Assembly (NCBI RefSeq): GCF_009811315.1
Contig: NZ_BLID01000001.1
Coordinates: 496,001 to 560,000 of the forward strand
Direction of reading: 5' to 3'
Origin: Vibrio atypicus
Lineage (GTDB): Bacteria > Pseudomonadota > Gammaproteobacteria > Enterobacterales > Vibrionaceae
Length of the DNA stretch: 64,000 nt
The position numbers and the translations under genes were made by a program. Positions 54,817 to 63,905 of this stretch are shown piece by piece (the first letter of the stretch is position 1; the number at the start of each line of letters is the position of its first letter). The notes under the pieces are model-generated. The model did no database searches, had not been told where the DNA came from, and saw nothing but the letters and a program-made list of their open reading frames with translations.

Positions 54817-56883
54817 TTAGCGAGAAACAACCGGTACTTTGTGACCGTATGGTGATTCAATATTTTCGATAAGTAGCTTAAGAACAGGGTCTTTCGTCTT
54901 ACTCTGATTGAAGAAGAACAGGTCGTAAAACTCATCTCGGCTCATGTTCACTGGCTTATTGTTTGCGCTGTGACCGAGCTCATGAACCATCACACCTGAG
55001 CGGATACCAAAAGTATAATCCACACCATCAATCACCACATTGGTTAGCTTAGTATCCGCTGGCGATGTGCCTACTTTCTCAGAGTTCAAACGTGTTCTTA
55101 AGATTTTGAACAGATCATCCATCTCCATTTCATTCATCGTATTCTCAGACAGATTGATCATCATATCCGACATCGTGAAAGCACCGTTTTCAAGTTCAAC
55201 CGCTCCCGTCAATGCCCAGTTACGCCACCCTGGTGTTGACTGAGTGTACCCCCACTCGCGCATTGCTTCGGCTTTTAGGTTACGCATCTCTTGGTCATCA
55301 GAATCGGCCCGAACCGCCCAAGTGGTAATATCCATTGCCCAACCAAAATTGCCCTCTTTTACTGCTTTTTCGGCGATTTTGTAGATATTATCTCGGCCAC
55401 CAAGCGCATCAACGTACAACTCAGCGCGCTCAATATGATCAGGACGAGCAAATTCTGTAGGGTCACCTTCAAACCAGCCCATATAGCCGTTATAGATATT
55501 TCGCACGTTCTGCTCAACCGAACCTCGTAGAGGGCGATGATATTCATGGTTACTGATATGTGCTGGCAAAGTAATATGCTCTTCTAACTCATCACGGGTT
55601 AGCCCTTTGTTCATCAAACGAATCGTTTCATCGTATTGGTATTGTAGTGAGTCACGCCAAACGCTGAATACTGACTCAACGTAATCCTCACCAATAACAG
55701 GGCGGCCGTGGTGGTTCGTAAAGCCTTTCGCATGGTACGAACGCATGCGATCAACACTGTCTTTCCACTCTTCCATGTCACGGTATTTTGCACCGCGAAT
55801 GGTGTACACATTTGGAATCGTCTCGCCTTGGATAGAATCACCTAACAGCATTTCGCCATTTTCAGGCATGTAGATAGCAATATGGTCAGAAGATTCACCT
55901 GGTACGTGGAAGAACTCCATTTCGACCCCATCAATGACCATAATTTGTTGATCATCAATGGTAATATTCGGCTTGGCTGTGAATGTTGTTCTTGGGTTGT
56001 AGACTTCTTTTGGCACATAGCCAATACCCTGTCCTACGTAACCTTCTGGGCCAACATCAAGAGCTGCACCAAACGCGTACACACCTCGGTGTGCCATTAA
56101 TGGCGACAAGAAACCAGATTCCAACGCAAACATTTCAAACAGCTTGTCGTGAGCAATGACATTAATTTCACCCTTTGTTACTTGTTCAGGCGTCACATAA
56201 GCACCGGTGCCTGAAAGCTGATCTGGGTGGTGGTGAGAGTAGATAACGGTGTGGAAAGGTAAGTCGATTCCCGTTGCTTCACGGAACTTCGCAATCGCCA
56301 CTTCTGCAATCTCGTTCGAGTAGTGAGTATCAAACGCAATCAAGCCGGTATCGCCCACAACAATAGTCGAGTTGGTCATCTCGAAACCATAGATTTGATA
56401 AACGCGGTCAGACAGCTTGTAGATGGTCGGCTTCATGATGTCATGCATGCGTTTTAGCTCAGGATGAACATGCTCGCTGTCTTGAATCGCTTGGTTGCGT
56501 GGCTGCGCTTCTTGCTTAGATTCGAAAATGTTGTAGTCAGCACTCCAAATCACTTCAGGGAGGTTGATATTGCTTTTTAGCTCCTCTAACGCACGGAAGT
56601 TTTCTTGTGCATGTGTGCCTGATTTGTACTTCACCTTCACTAAAGCATTCTCTGGAGAACCCGCTTTGAAGACTTCTAAATCTTGAGGATAAGGACGAGT
56701 ATCGTGGGTATGAACTTGGGCAGCAGCCACATAACCAGCGATACTATCTTCGCTGTCTTTCAGTTCAATGTGTGCAGTGCCATTTAAATCAACGGTGTCA
56801 CCAACCGTAAAATGATTATGCTCATGAGCATTTACACCAAATGCCGCGACACTGATTGCTACTGCTAAAAATCTCTTTTTCAT
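54817..56883 (-). CDS. Alkylsulfatase-like MBL protein A, altered zinc motif
   Basis: 688 residues from ATG 56883 (AAAGGT upstream). Signal peptide MKKRFLAVAISVAAFGVNA, then a His-rich start (HEHNH). The MBL domain has VIYSHHHPDQLSG (217-222) where alkylsulfatases have HxHxDH: the last His is Gln. The NVYTIRGAKYRD, dimerisation and SCP2-like C-terminal parts match the SdsA1/YjcS family. It is periplasmic or secreted. Alkyl sulfate hydrolysis is the family activity but the lost ligand makes it uncertain. A LysR gene lies just upstream. Confidence 0.85.
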   Translation of the reverse strand: MKKRFLAVAISVAAFGVNAHEHNHFTVGDTVDLNGTAHIELKDSEDSIAGYVAAAQVHTHDTRPYPQDLEVFKAGSPENALVKVKYKSGTHAQENFRALEELKSNINLPEVIWSADYNIFESKQEAQPRNQAIQDSEHVHPELKRMHDIMKPTIYKLSDRVYQIYGFEMTNSTIVVGDTGLIAFDTHYSNEIAEVAIAKFREATGIDLPFHTVIYSHHHPDQLSGTGAYVTPEQVTKGEINVIAHDKLFEMFALESGFLSPLMAHRGVYAFGAALDVGPEGYVGQGIGYVPKEVYNPRTTFTAKPNITIDDQQIMVIDGVEMEFFHVPGESSDHIAIYMPENGEMLLGDSIQGETIPNVYTIRGAKYRDMEEWKDSVDRMRSYHAKGFTNHHGRPVIGEDYVESVFSVWRDSLQYQYDETIRLMNKGLTRDELEEHITLPAHISNHEYHRPLRGSVEQNVRNIYNGYMGWFEGDPTEFARPDHIERAELYVDALGGRDNIYKIAEKAVKEGNFGWAMDITTWAVRADSDDQEMRNLKAEAMREWGYTQSTPGWRNWALTGAVELENGAFTMSDMMINLSENTMNEMEMDDLFKILRTRLNSEKVGTSPADTKLTNVVIDGVDYTFGIRSGVMVHELGHSANNKPVNMSRDEFYDLFFFNQSKTKDPVLKLLIENIESPYGHKVPVVSR

Positions 56884-57002
56884 AATATTTACCTTTTCGG
56901 TTTTAGGCACTGCTGTGCTAACTGATGGGTAAATCTTATGGTTTGAGAGTGATAAAATATATTAATTATATATTATCTCGATCATGCAAATTCATTATGA
57001 CC

Positions 57003-57920
57003 TTATGGTGATATGAGTACTTCCCTCAAAATATCCATCAACCACTGAGTTAACGGATCTTTGTCATTTTTATAGTGATGATAGAAGCAAATACTCGGAT
57101 TCAGCACCTCAGGGTTGCCCTCAAACTCAATGGTTCGAAAGACTTCTGGATTGGTGAATCGAAAAAGTTGAGAACAAGGAAAAATAGTATCAGTGTTCTG
57201 CACAACATCTAGGATACTGGCAGGAAACTCTGAGCGATAAAGGACATCAACATCCAAACCTTTCGCGGCAAATGCCTGTTCAGCGTATGACTCTTGGGAG
57301 TTCCAATCATTGGCAATGATGGTCGTAAATGGATATTGAGCGGCTTGCTCCATAGTGATTATTGATGCTGTATGGGGGTGATCTTTTCGAACTAAACAGT
57401 GAAAACTATCTTGGAGGATTCGTTTTTCACGGATCTGTTTATCTTCACTGATAATTTGGTAGTGCACACCAAGTAAAACCTGATCAGATTTAAGCTGTTC
57501 TAGCGTTTGCTTTGACCATTGGTGGATTAAAATCTTCAGCTTTGGCGCCAATTCATGAACACGCTTAAAAAACTGATGACCGATAATCGGCGCTAATAAC
57601 GGAGAAACTGCCAAGACAACTTTACGGTCAATATTCGAAGGGTCAAACGCTTGGCTAGCGACAATCGAGTTTTCTAACTCGGTAAACAGTTCATAGGAGC
57701 TTTGATACAGATTATCAGCAAAAGAGGTAGGTTCTAAACCAGTAGGGACTTTGACAAACAGCTCATCATCAAAATAGGCTCTGAGCTTTGAAAGATGCTG
57801 GCTCATCGCAGGCTGAGAACTGATGAGTCGCCCCGCTGCGAGCCTCATATTGCGCTCTTGATAGAGAACAAAAAATATTCTTAGCGCATTTAAATCCATT
57901 TGCCCAATCTGCTTGCCCAT
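57003..57920 (-). CDS. LysR-family regulator next to MBL protein A
   Basis: 305 residues, with an LysR helix-turn-helix (LRIFFVLYQERNMRLAAGRLISSQPAMSQHLSKL in parts) and effector domain. It ends 120 bases before the MBL A start on the same strand. A similar LysR-MBL pair lies at 63.9-60.9 kb, so this one probably controls MBL A. ATG 57920 or 57899. Confidence 0.85.
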   Translation of the reverse strand: MGKQIGQMDLNALRIFFVLYQERNMRLAAGRLISSQPAMSQHLSKLRAYFDDELFVKVPTGLEPTSFADNLYQSSYELFTELENSIVASQAFDPSNIDRKVVLAVSPLLAPIIGHQFFKRVHELAPKLKILIHQWSKQTLEQLKSDQVLLGVHYQIISEDKQIREKRILQDSFHCLVRKDHPHTASIITMEQAAQYPFTTIIANDWNSQESYAEQAFAAKGLDVDVLYRSEFPASILDVVQNTDTIFPCSQLFRFTNPEVFRTIEFEGNPEVLNPSICFYHHYKNDKDPLTQWLMDILREVLISP

Positions 57921-58012
57921 TTTTACCGCACTGTTTTCTTCTTAAAATCATTCTATTAAGGCGAAAACAGTGCGATTTGGCAAGTGTTATCCCAACGGAT
58001 TCAAAACTCTGT

Positions 58013-58561
58013 TTACTTGCTCCAAGCAAACGGTTGGAACATCTCATCGAGTGGTGTTTTCGCTACGTGGTTAACGTAGTTACTGATCACTTTCTGCGAT
58101 AAACCTAGAATCACCTCTAGCACTTGCTGTTGACCATAACCCGCTGCATAAAATGCCTCTAGATCCACGTTAGAAACATTGCCACGAGCTCGTACCATGC
58201 TCAGCGTAAATTCATGCAATGCTTGCAGTTTTTCGGTCGGTAGTGGTTGGCCTGTACGCAGTGCATCTGTCACTTTTGCATCAACCTTCATTGAATTCGC
58301 AATCAGCGTATGCGCTGGTACACAGTAACGACATTCATGTTCAACGTTGATTGTTTGCCACACGACAGTGAGCTCTTCTGCATTGAATGAGCTATTGGCA
58401 AATTGCTCATGCAGGTGATTGTACGCTTTTAGAGTTTGTGGCGATTCAGCCAGTGTCGCAAGTAGGTTTGGTACCGCGCCCATGCTTTGCTTTGCGCCTT
58501 GCAAAATCGCACGTGATTCTTCTGGAGCTGACTCGATGGTATGACGTTTAAATTCACTCAT
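58013..58561 (-). CDS. AhpD/carboxymuconolactone decarboxylase-like protein
   Basis: 182 residues. The CRYCVPAHTLIANSM motif near 80 holds the CxxC plus His of AhpD-type peroxidases (peroxidase-related, CMD family), so thiol-based reduction of peroxides or alkyl hydroperoxides is likely. It lies 92 bases upstream of the LysR gene. Two palindromes (58645-58685) stand directly in front of it. Confidence 0.83.
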   Translation of the reverse strand: MSEFKRHTIESAPEESRAILQGAKQSMGAVPNLLATLAESPQTLKAYNHLHEQFANSSFNAEELTVVWQTINVEHECRYCVPAHTLIANSMKVDAKVTDALRTGQPLPTEKLQALHEFTLSMVRARGNVSNVDLEAFYAAGYGQQQVLEVILGLSQKVISNYVNHVAKTPLDEMFQPFAWSK

Positions 58562-58644
58562 TTCTTTTTCCTTACTCGACTTATCTATTCAATTTCGAAG
58601 TCAAACTTCATCGACTTCGCTAGTGTGTGAATAATATAGATCCA

Positions 58645-58685
58645 CTTGAACGATCGTTCAAGCATTAATTTGAACAATTGTTCAA
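58645..58685. promoter_or_regulatory. Two palindromic operators before ahpD-like gene
   Basis: CTTGAACGATCGTTCAAG (58645-58662) is a perfect 18-bp palindrome, and TTGAACAATTGTTCAA (58670-58685) a perfect 16-bp one. They share the TTGAAC/GTTCAA arms and their centres are 24 bases apart. Such sites fit a TetR- or MarR-type dimer. No TetR or MarR gene lies within 7 kb, only LysR genes. Confidence 0.8.
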
Positions 58686-58849
58686 TTTAATGGCGAGTAA
58701 AAACTAAAGCATTGATTCTATGAGTATAATAATTTTGTTTTGGCCGGTGTATCTCACCGACATTTATACAGTTAGTGTCGGTCAGAACCCTGGCTATCTT
58801 GAACTATAGGTAGCAATCAGAGAGTGTTGAGTTTCTGTTTGGCTCAAAC

Positions 58850-58896
58850 GATAAAGAAAAGCAACCATGCTCGGCAATTCAGCCAAGCATGGTTGT
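58850..58896 (-). terminator. Terminator of nfsB-like gene
   Basis: On the minus strand CAACCATGCT (58886-58895) pairs with AGCATGGTTG (58862-58871), with an inner GGC/GCC, followed by CTTTTCTTT. It lies just past the nitroreductase stop. Confidence 0.8.
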
Positions 58897-58912
58897 CTAG
58901 AAAATCACAAAA

Positions 58913-59572
58913 TTAGAGTACTTCAACTACGTCATCTAGGTTTAGGCGCGCTTTCGGTAAACCATGATTGTAATCTTCGATATCTTGATGATAACCGATC
59001 GCCAGCGCCAGTTCGCAAACGTTGCCGTTTAACTCCGCTTCAAAGATTTGGCCAATCAACTCTGAATCCACACCTTCCATCGGTGTTGAGTCGATACCTA
59101 ATCGTGCAAGTGTGTGAAGTAAGTTACCTAACGCGATGTAAACCTGTGCTTTCGTCCAATGACCGTTAAAACCATTTTCATCCGTATTCGCCTGCGCAAA
59201 TCCATACGCACCATCCAGCATCATGTTGTAGCGGTCCTCAGGTAAATGACCCGAAGTCACTTCTGCATCCACACGTTTTGCGTATTTCTCTTTTGTGAAT
59301 TTAGGGTCATAGGAGAATAAAATCGTATGAGACGCTTCTTTTGCATGGGGCTGGTTAAACTGGTGCTTGTTAGCAAAAGAGTCGTGGAAACGCTGCTTCG
59401 CATCATCACTTTCTAACACAACAAACTTCCAAGGTTGGGAGTTAATCGAAGATGCAGAAAGACGCAATGCCTCTTTGATGACCTGCATATCTTCCGCAGA
59501 GATACGTTTGCTTGCATCGTATTTTTTTGCTGTGTAACGAGTATTTAGATCTTTGATAATTGGATGTGTCAT
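58913..59572 (-). CDS. NfsB-type nitroreductase
   Basis: 219-residue FMN-dependent NAD(P)H nitroreductase (SINSQPWKFVVLESDDAKQR, GAYGFAQANTDENGF in parts; IALGNLLHTLARLGIDSTPMEG). It reduces nitroaromatics and quinones by two electrons. It lies 35 bases after the broken antibiotic-monooxygenase gene, probably one operon. The AhpD-like neighbour suggests a shared role in oxidative or electrophile stress. Confidence 0.88.
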   Translation of the reverse strand: MTHPIIKDLNTRYTAKKYDASKRISAEDMQVIKEALRLSASSINSQPWKFVVLESDDAKQRFHDSFANKHQFNQPHAKEASHTILFSYDPKFTKEKYAKRVDAEVTSGHLPEDRYNMMLDGAYGFAQANTDENGFNGHWTKAQVYIALGNLLHTLARLGIDSTPMEGVDSELIGQIFEAELNGNVCELALAIGYHQDIEDYNHGLPKARLNLDDVVEVL

Positions 59573-59607
59573 GTTTTATGCCTCGATAAATGAGAAATCA
59601 ATACGAA

Positions 59608-59897
59608 TTAAGCGATGTGCATCATTTCATTTAAGGTAAATTGAGCAATCGCACCTTCAATAGCTTGCGCATACTGCGCGATATGATTGCTTTTCAAATG
59701 TGCTTCTAAATGCTGCTTCGAAGTCCATTTTTCAAAAAACACAAAATGCGCTGGGTTTGATTATCTTGATGTAAATCGTACTGGATACACCCTTCTTCTT
59801 TGCGCGTAGGTTTAATCAGCTTAGTCAGTTCTAACCTCACCAATTCAACATGCTCATTTTCAGCGATGATGTTCGCAACAATCGTTAGATTACTCAT
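59608..59897 (-). pseudogene. Antibiotic biosynthesis monooxygenase-like gene, frameshifted
   Basis: Starts at ATG 59897 (AAAGGT upstream): MSNLTIVANIIAENEHVELV, a YgiN/ABM-type small quinol monooxygenase. In frame it would end in HFVFFEKWTSKQHLEAHLKS and QYAQAIEGAIAQFTLNEMMHIA, but one base is missing near 59753-59758 (a GGGTTT stretch), which shifts the frame after about 46 codons. The total is 290 bases, one short of 97 codons. It could be a recent mutation or a sequencing error. Confidence 0.8.
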
Positions 59898-59932
59898 GGA
59901 CTTACCTTTCATTAACCATATTCTGCGCAACT

Positions 59933-59998
59933 AAAAAAAGCGCTGTTATCCGTGTCTGAAGCTGATATTAGGCCAGCTTAAACATCGGATAAAGCGCT
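59933..59998 (-). terminator. Large terminator hairpin after outer-membrane gene
   Basis: On the minus strand AGCGCTTTATCCG (59986-59998) pairs with CGGATAACAGCGCT (59939-59952, one bulge), with an inner AAGCTG/CAGCTT stem. A run of seven T follows. Confidence 0.85.
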
Positions 59999-60052
59999 TA
60001 GTTTTTGAATTATTATCAATTATTTTTTGATAATTGTTTTATTTACCTCAGG

Positions 60053-60790
60053 CTAGAACTGATAGTTCATCTCTATGCGAAAATCGGTTCCATCGTAGGT
60101 TTCACCCCAATTCCAAAATGCACGAATATTGTGTCGCGGATTAATCTGATACCCGATAGCAGCCTCATGAGCGAAGCCGTAGCTCTCTTGATAAGCATCA
60201 TTGCCACCAAGTTGAGTGGTGTACATTGGATTGTAATTGAGCCAAACGGAATCGGTGATCTCGACTTTTCCGTACATACCCACCAAACCGAAAGAAGCCG
60301 GGACAGAATAACCACTGTCATTTTCATCGATAGTAAGACCAAGGCCCGCTAAAGGGTAAAGCTGTACCGCTCCTAACTTAGGTAACGCTTGAATTAAGCT
60401 ATAAGATGCATTACCAACACCGGCATCAAAATTCCAATTCAAATCAATTTGGTTGCCACGACCATTGGTTGTATCAACGTGAAAGTGACGATAGCGGACA
60501 GAGTCTACCGAATCATTCGCCTGATTCGACGTACCAAGTAAATCACCACCAAGACCTTTAAGCTCCAATACATGCTGAGCCATCGTTTCATCATGGCCAG
60601 TATCATAAGCTTGGCCTAACTTAATATTGACGCCCTTCGTCGTCCAGCCAGCTCCGGCTTGAGTGTATACCGCAAGTGGGTCGCTCATATCTTGAACTTC
60701 CTCAGCGTTGACTTGAGGAGCAATAATTAAAGTCGCGAATATAGCCAAAAATGCAGCGCGAGGAATGAATGTGTTTTTCTCAAATTTCAT
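60053..60790 (-). CDS. Putative outer-membrane beta-barrel protein
   Basis: 245 residues with a signal peptide ending near NAEE, alternating beta strands and a terminal Phe (FRIEMNYQF), all typical of an outer-membrane barrel. GTSNQANDSVDSVRYRHFHVD and the Gly-Asn-rich strands do not place it in a named porin group. It lies 74 bases after MBL protein B on the same strand and may be co-transcribed with it. Confidence 0.75.
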   Translation of the reverse strand: MKFEKNTFIPRAAFLAIFATLIIAPQVNAEEVQDMSDPLAVYTQAGAGWTTKGVNIKLGQAYDTGHDETMAQHVLELKGLGGDLLGTSNQANDSVDSVRYRHFHVDTTNGRGNQIDLNWNFDAGVGNASYSLIQALPKLGAVQLYPLAGLGLTIDENDSGYSVPASFGLVGMYGKVEITDSVWLNYNPMYTTQLGGNDAYQESYGFAHEAAIGYQINPRHNIRAFWNWGETYDGTDFRIEMNYQF

Positions 60791-60864
60791 AGTTCTATCT
60801 CATCCAAATTCCCGATAAAAGAACAATGGGACATCCCTGCCCCATCAGTCATTCGATTATTGAG

Positions 60865-62880
60865 TTATCGAACGTGTAGGTAGAACGGTGAGAATGTATC
60901 GGTCACATCAGCCAAACGTTGCAGCTTAGTGATGTCCCCTTGCACCACTTTTGCGGATGACTCTTCTACACTCATATCTTTGACTAAGAACAGATGAACA
61001 AAGTCCGATTTAGATACTTTTACCGTCAAATCAGCTTCGTTTGACTGCATCTTATCAATCGCCATCGTGCGGTTTGAAACGTTGATTAAGTAGTTTTCAC
61101 CCTCGATATCGATGTTGATCGCGATGGTCTCATTTGGCTTAAGTTCTTCTGCTTTCAGACGTGTCGGCATAAGGCTAAGCACATCATCGGTGGGTGCATC
61201 GACAAACTTACTCGCGTCACCAAAGAAATTCATGGTATCCAACACGCCATCGAGTTGACCACGAAGCTCCGCAGCACCTGTCAGGCCCCAGTGTCTCCAG
61301 CCTGGTACCGACTGTTCCCATGCCCAGCTTTCCATCGCTTGCGCTTTCAGTTCACGCGCATCCATATCTTGGTGATCAACGCGGATAACGTGAGTAAGCA
61401 CTTGCATTGCTTCACCAAACTTTTGCTCTTTGATGAACTGCTCTGCCGCTTTCTTGATCTTCGCGTCACCGCCCATCATATCGACATACATTTGCGCCAT
61501 ATCTTTATGGGCTGGTTTTGCAAACTCTGACGCATCACCATTAAACCAGCCGACATTACCGGCATAGATATTGGCAACATTTTGATATTCTGAGCCACGA
61601 AGTGGACGCAAATAGTCGTGATCTTTCAGTTCTTCTGGCAAACGGATTGAGTCTGACAGCTCATGCATGGTGTAGCCTTTGTTGATGTAACGAACCGTCT
61701 GATCTTGCATGTAGCGCAGACTATCTGCGTACGCCTTCATCACATCTTCTACACGCTCTACCCCAACAGCTGAACGGCCGTGATGAAGCGAAATCGCTTT
61801 CGGTTGATAACGTCGCATGCGATCAATAGACTCTGCCCACTCTAACCCGTCACGATACTCGGCTCCGCGGATGGTGTAGAGATTCGGCAAGGTTTCGCCC
61901 TGAATGGTATCGCCACCCACCATATCGCCAGTTTCATGGATATACAGGCCAACGCCATCTGGCGCTTCACCCGGCGTGTGGAAGAACTCGAGCGTTAAAC
62001 CATCGACTTCAAGGATCAATAGATCATCGACTAAAATGTTTGGCGCGAAGAAGTTCTTATTTTGAGACTGCATAACAATCTTCGATGGGTAACCCACGCC
62101 TTGATTAACACCTTTATCATATTCATTATCGTGAGCTAAAAAGGCACCGAACGCATAACCCGTACGGATTGATTGCTGATTAAGGTAAATACCAGACTCT
62201 TCATTCATTTTGCGTTGGAATTCTGCGTGGGCAATCACATTCACTTCACCCGCTTCAAATCGTTCACGAGTCGTTAATCCTTCGCTACCGGCCCACTGAT
62301 CAGGGTGATGGTGAGTGTAGAAAATAGTGTGGACTTCGCGCTTGTCTCCTGTTGCCTCACGGTACGCCGCAAGCATTGCCTCTGCCGTCTCTTTCGCAGA
62401 ACCTGCGTCCGCAATAATCAGCCCTTCGTCCCCTTGAATAAAGGTAATGGAAGCGCCTTCAAACCCGTAAGCGTTGTACATGCGATCGCTAAGTTTGAAG
62501 ATAACCGGCTGCGTAAGGTGCCTCTCCATCTCAGCCAACTCAGGATGGATTTTTCCCTCTTTTAGTGCCGCTTCCATGTTTTCGTCAGAATACTCTGGTG
62601 TAAAAAGAGGTTCGCCACGCCAAATGATTTCTGGGAACTGGCCGGTGAGATCCTTCCCAGAAAGTTGTACATAGCTATCTTGTTCAGCAGAGCGATTTGG
62701 GTCTAAGAACTTAATGCCATTTTTTACTGGGTCGTAGTTTTCAGACAAAACAATGTTGTATTCACTGATATCGAAAGCATGGCTATGGTCACCATGTGTT
62801 AAACGTTCAGAAGCATCATGAGAGTGAGCAGAGGCACCAAAAGCAACCAAAACCGATAAAGCAACGAAAGACTTTTTCAT
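60865..62880 (-). CDS. Alkylsulfatase-like MBL protein B, altered zinc motif
   Basis: 671 residues from ATG 62880 (AGGGT upstream). Signal peptide MKKSFVALSVLVAFGASA is followed by a His-rich start (HSHDASERLTHGDHSH). The zinc motif is THHHPDQWAG, with Gln for the final His, the same change as in protein A. NLYTIRGAEYRD and a C-terminal SCP2-like domain are present. It is a paralogue of protein A (54817-56883), and like it sits beside a LysR gene. An outer-membrane protein follows. Confidence 0.85.
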   Translation of the reverse strand: MKKSFVALSVLVAFGASAHSHDASERLTHGDHSHAFDISEYNIVLSENYDPVKNGIKFLDPNRSAEQDSYVQLSGKDLTGQFPEIIWRGEPLFTPEYSDENMEAALKEGKIHPELAEMERHLTQPVIFKLSDRMYNAYGFEGASITFIQGDEGLIIADAGSAKETAEAMLAAYREATGDKREVHTIFYTHHHPDQWAGSEGLTTRERFEAGEVNVIAHAEFQRKMNEESGIYLNQQSIRTGYAFGAFLAHDNEYDKGVNQGVGYPSKIVMQSQNKNFFAPNILVDDLLILEVDGLTLEFFHTPGEAPDGVGLYIHETGDMVGGDTIQGETLPNLYTIRGAEYRDGLEWAESIDRMRRYQPKAISLHHGRSAVGVERVEDVMKAYADSLRYMQDQTVRYINKGYTMHELSDSIRLPEELKDHDYLRPLRGSEYQNVANIYAGNVGWFNGDASEFAKPAHKDMAQMYVDMMGGDAKIKKAAEQFIKEQKFGEAMQVLTHVIRVDHQDMDARELKAQAMESWAWEQSVPGWRHWGLTGAAELRGQLDGVLDTMNFFGDASKFVDAPTDDVLSLMPTRLKAEELKPNETIAINIDIEGENYLINVSNRTMAIDKMQSNEADLTVKVSKSDFVHLFLVKDMSVEESSAKVVQGDITKLQRLADVTDTFSPFYLHVR

Positions 62881-63068
62881 AATATTACCCTGTAGCATTA
62901 AATTCAGATTAAGCGTTTCAGGCTTCCTACCCACCAATGAACAAATCCGTCTGCGTTGTTGATGGGGTAATATTAAGTTGACGTCGCTTGGTTAACCATT
63001 GACCAGCGACTATTCAAATCATAGTTAATATCTATGGGTTGTGTTTTGGAGGGTAAATAAAAAGCCAC

Positions 63069-63905
63069 TCAATCGAGTGACTTTTGCAATAGTGTTTTGA
63101 TACGTTCACGTACTTCTTTATGTGCCGTATTCTTGATATACCGTCGATGGTAGATCAGCTTTAATTCGTATGGGCGAATTGGGAAAGGGGAATCTAATAT
63201 CTTTAAGCCGAGCTCTTTTGCCAAGCCGAACATGCTCTCTGCAACAATACAGATAGCATCGGTATTTCTTACGCTAAGAAGTAAGTTTGATGGCCCACTC
63301 ACCTCACGCACAATGTTACGCTTAAACGATTCTTCAGTACGAGTTTCTAAGGCGCTTAGGTTTCTATCTTGTAACCTCAATCGAACGTGTTCCGCTTGCT
63401 CGAATTGTTCAATACTAAGGGTATTATCTATGAATGGGTGTTCGTTTCGACAAGCAAAGCCAATCTTCAATTCACAGATAGGCTCAGTAACAAAAGTATG
63501 ATCATTCACGGTTATATCATCAAACAGCATATCCACTTCACCGGAACGAATTTTATCGAGAACACCGTATTCAACCGCCGGGCTCTCAGAGAGTAAAACG
63601 CCCTCCATGTTCGGCAGAGACTGTAAAATAACTTCAGGCCCACACACGACCAATCGACGTTGCGAGTATAGTGCCTGTTCAAGCTGCCCCATTATCGGTC
63701 GCATTTGTTGAGCCAGAGCATCTGCAGCTTCAGTCGGTTGAATGGAACGCCCTACCTTCATAAATAAAGGCTGACCATAGCTCTCTTCAAACTTTTTGAT
63801 GGCACTGCTCATAGATGGCTGCGTCATATCTAAATGTTCCGCCGCCTTAGTGACGCTGCCAAAATCATACACAGCAAGAAAGTGTTTGATAAAATTCAAA
63901 TTCAT
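63069..63905 (-). CDS. LysR-family regulator next to MBL protein B
   Basis: 278 residues (ATG 63905; 63914 or GTG 63917 also possible). Helix-turn-helix FIKHFLAVYDFGSVTKAAEH and TQPSMSSAIKKFEESYG, then an effector domain. It ends 188 bases upstream of MBL B on the same strand, repeating the layout at 57.9-54.8 kb. Confidence 0.85.
   Translation of the reverse strand: MNLNFIKHFLAVYDFGSVTKAAEHLDMTQPSMSSAIKKFEESYGQPLFMKVGRSIQPTEAADALAQQMRPIMGQLEQALYSQRRLVVCGPEVILQSLPNMEGVLLSESPAVEYGVLDKIRSGEVDMLFDDITVNDHTFVTEPICELKIGFACRNEHPFIDNTLSIEQFEQAEHVRLRLQDRNLSALETRTEESFKRNIVREVSGPSNLLLSVRNTDAICIVAESMFGLAKELGLKILDSPFPIRPYELKLIYHRRYIKNTAHKEVRERIKTLLQKSLD

Larger units (their letters stand above)
58562..58912. 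other. Regulatory spacer between ahpD-like and nfsB-like genes
   Basis: 351 bases with no gene. It holds the two palindromic operators (58645-58662, 58670-58685), a further hairpin ACCGACA/TGTCGGT (58756-58782) without T-run, and the nfsB terminator (58850-58896). Confidence 0.7.

Noticed and set aside
58756..58782. Hairpin ACCGACA / TGTCGGT as terminator
   Set aside because: It has a 13-base loop and no T-run on either strand; its role is unclear.
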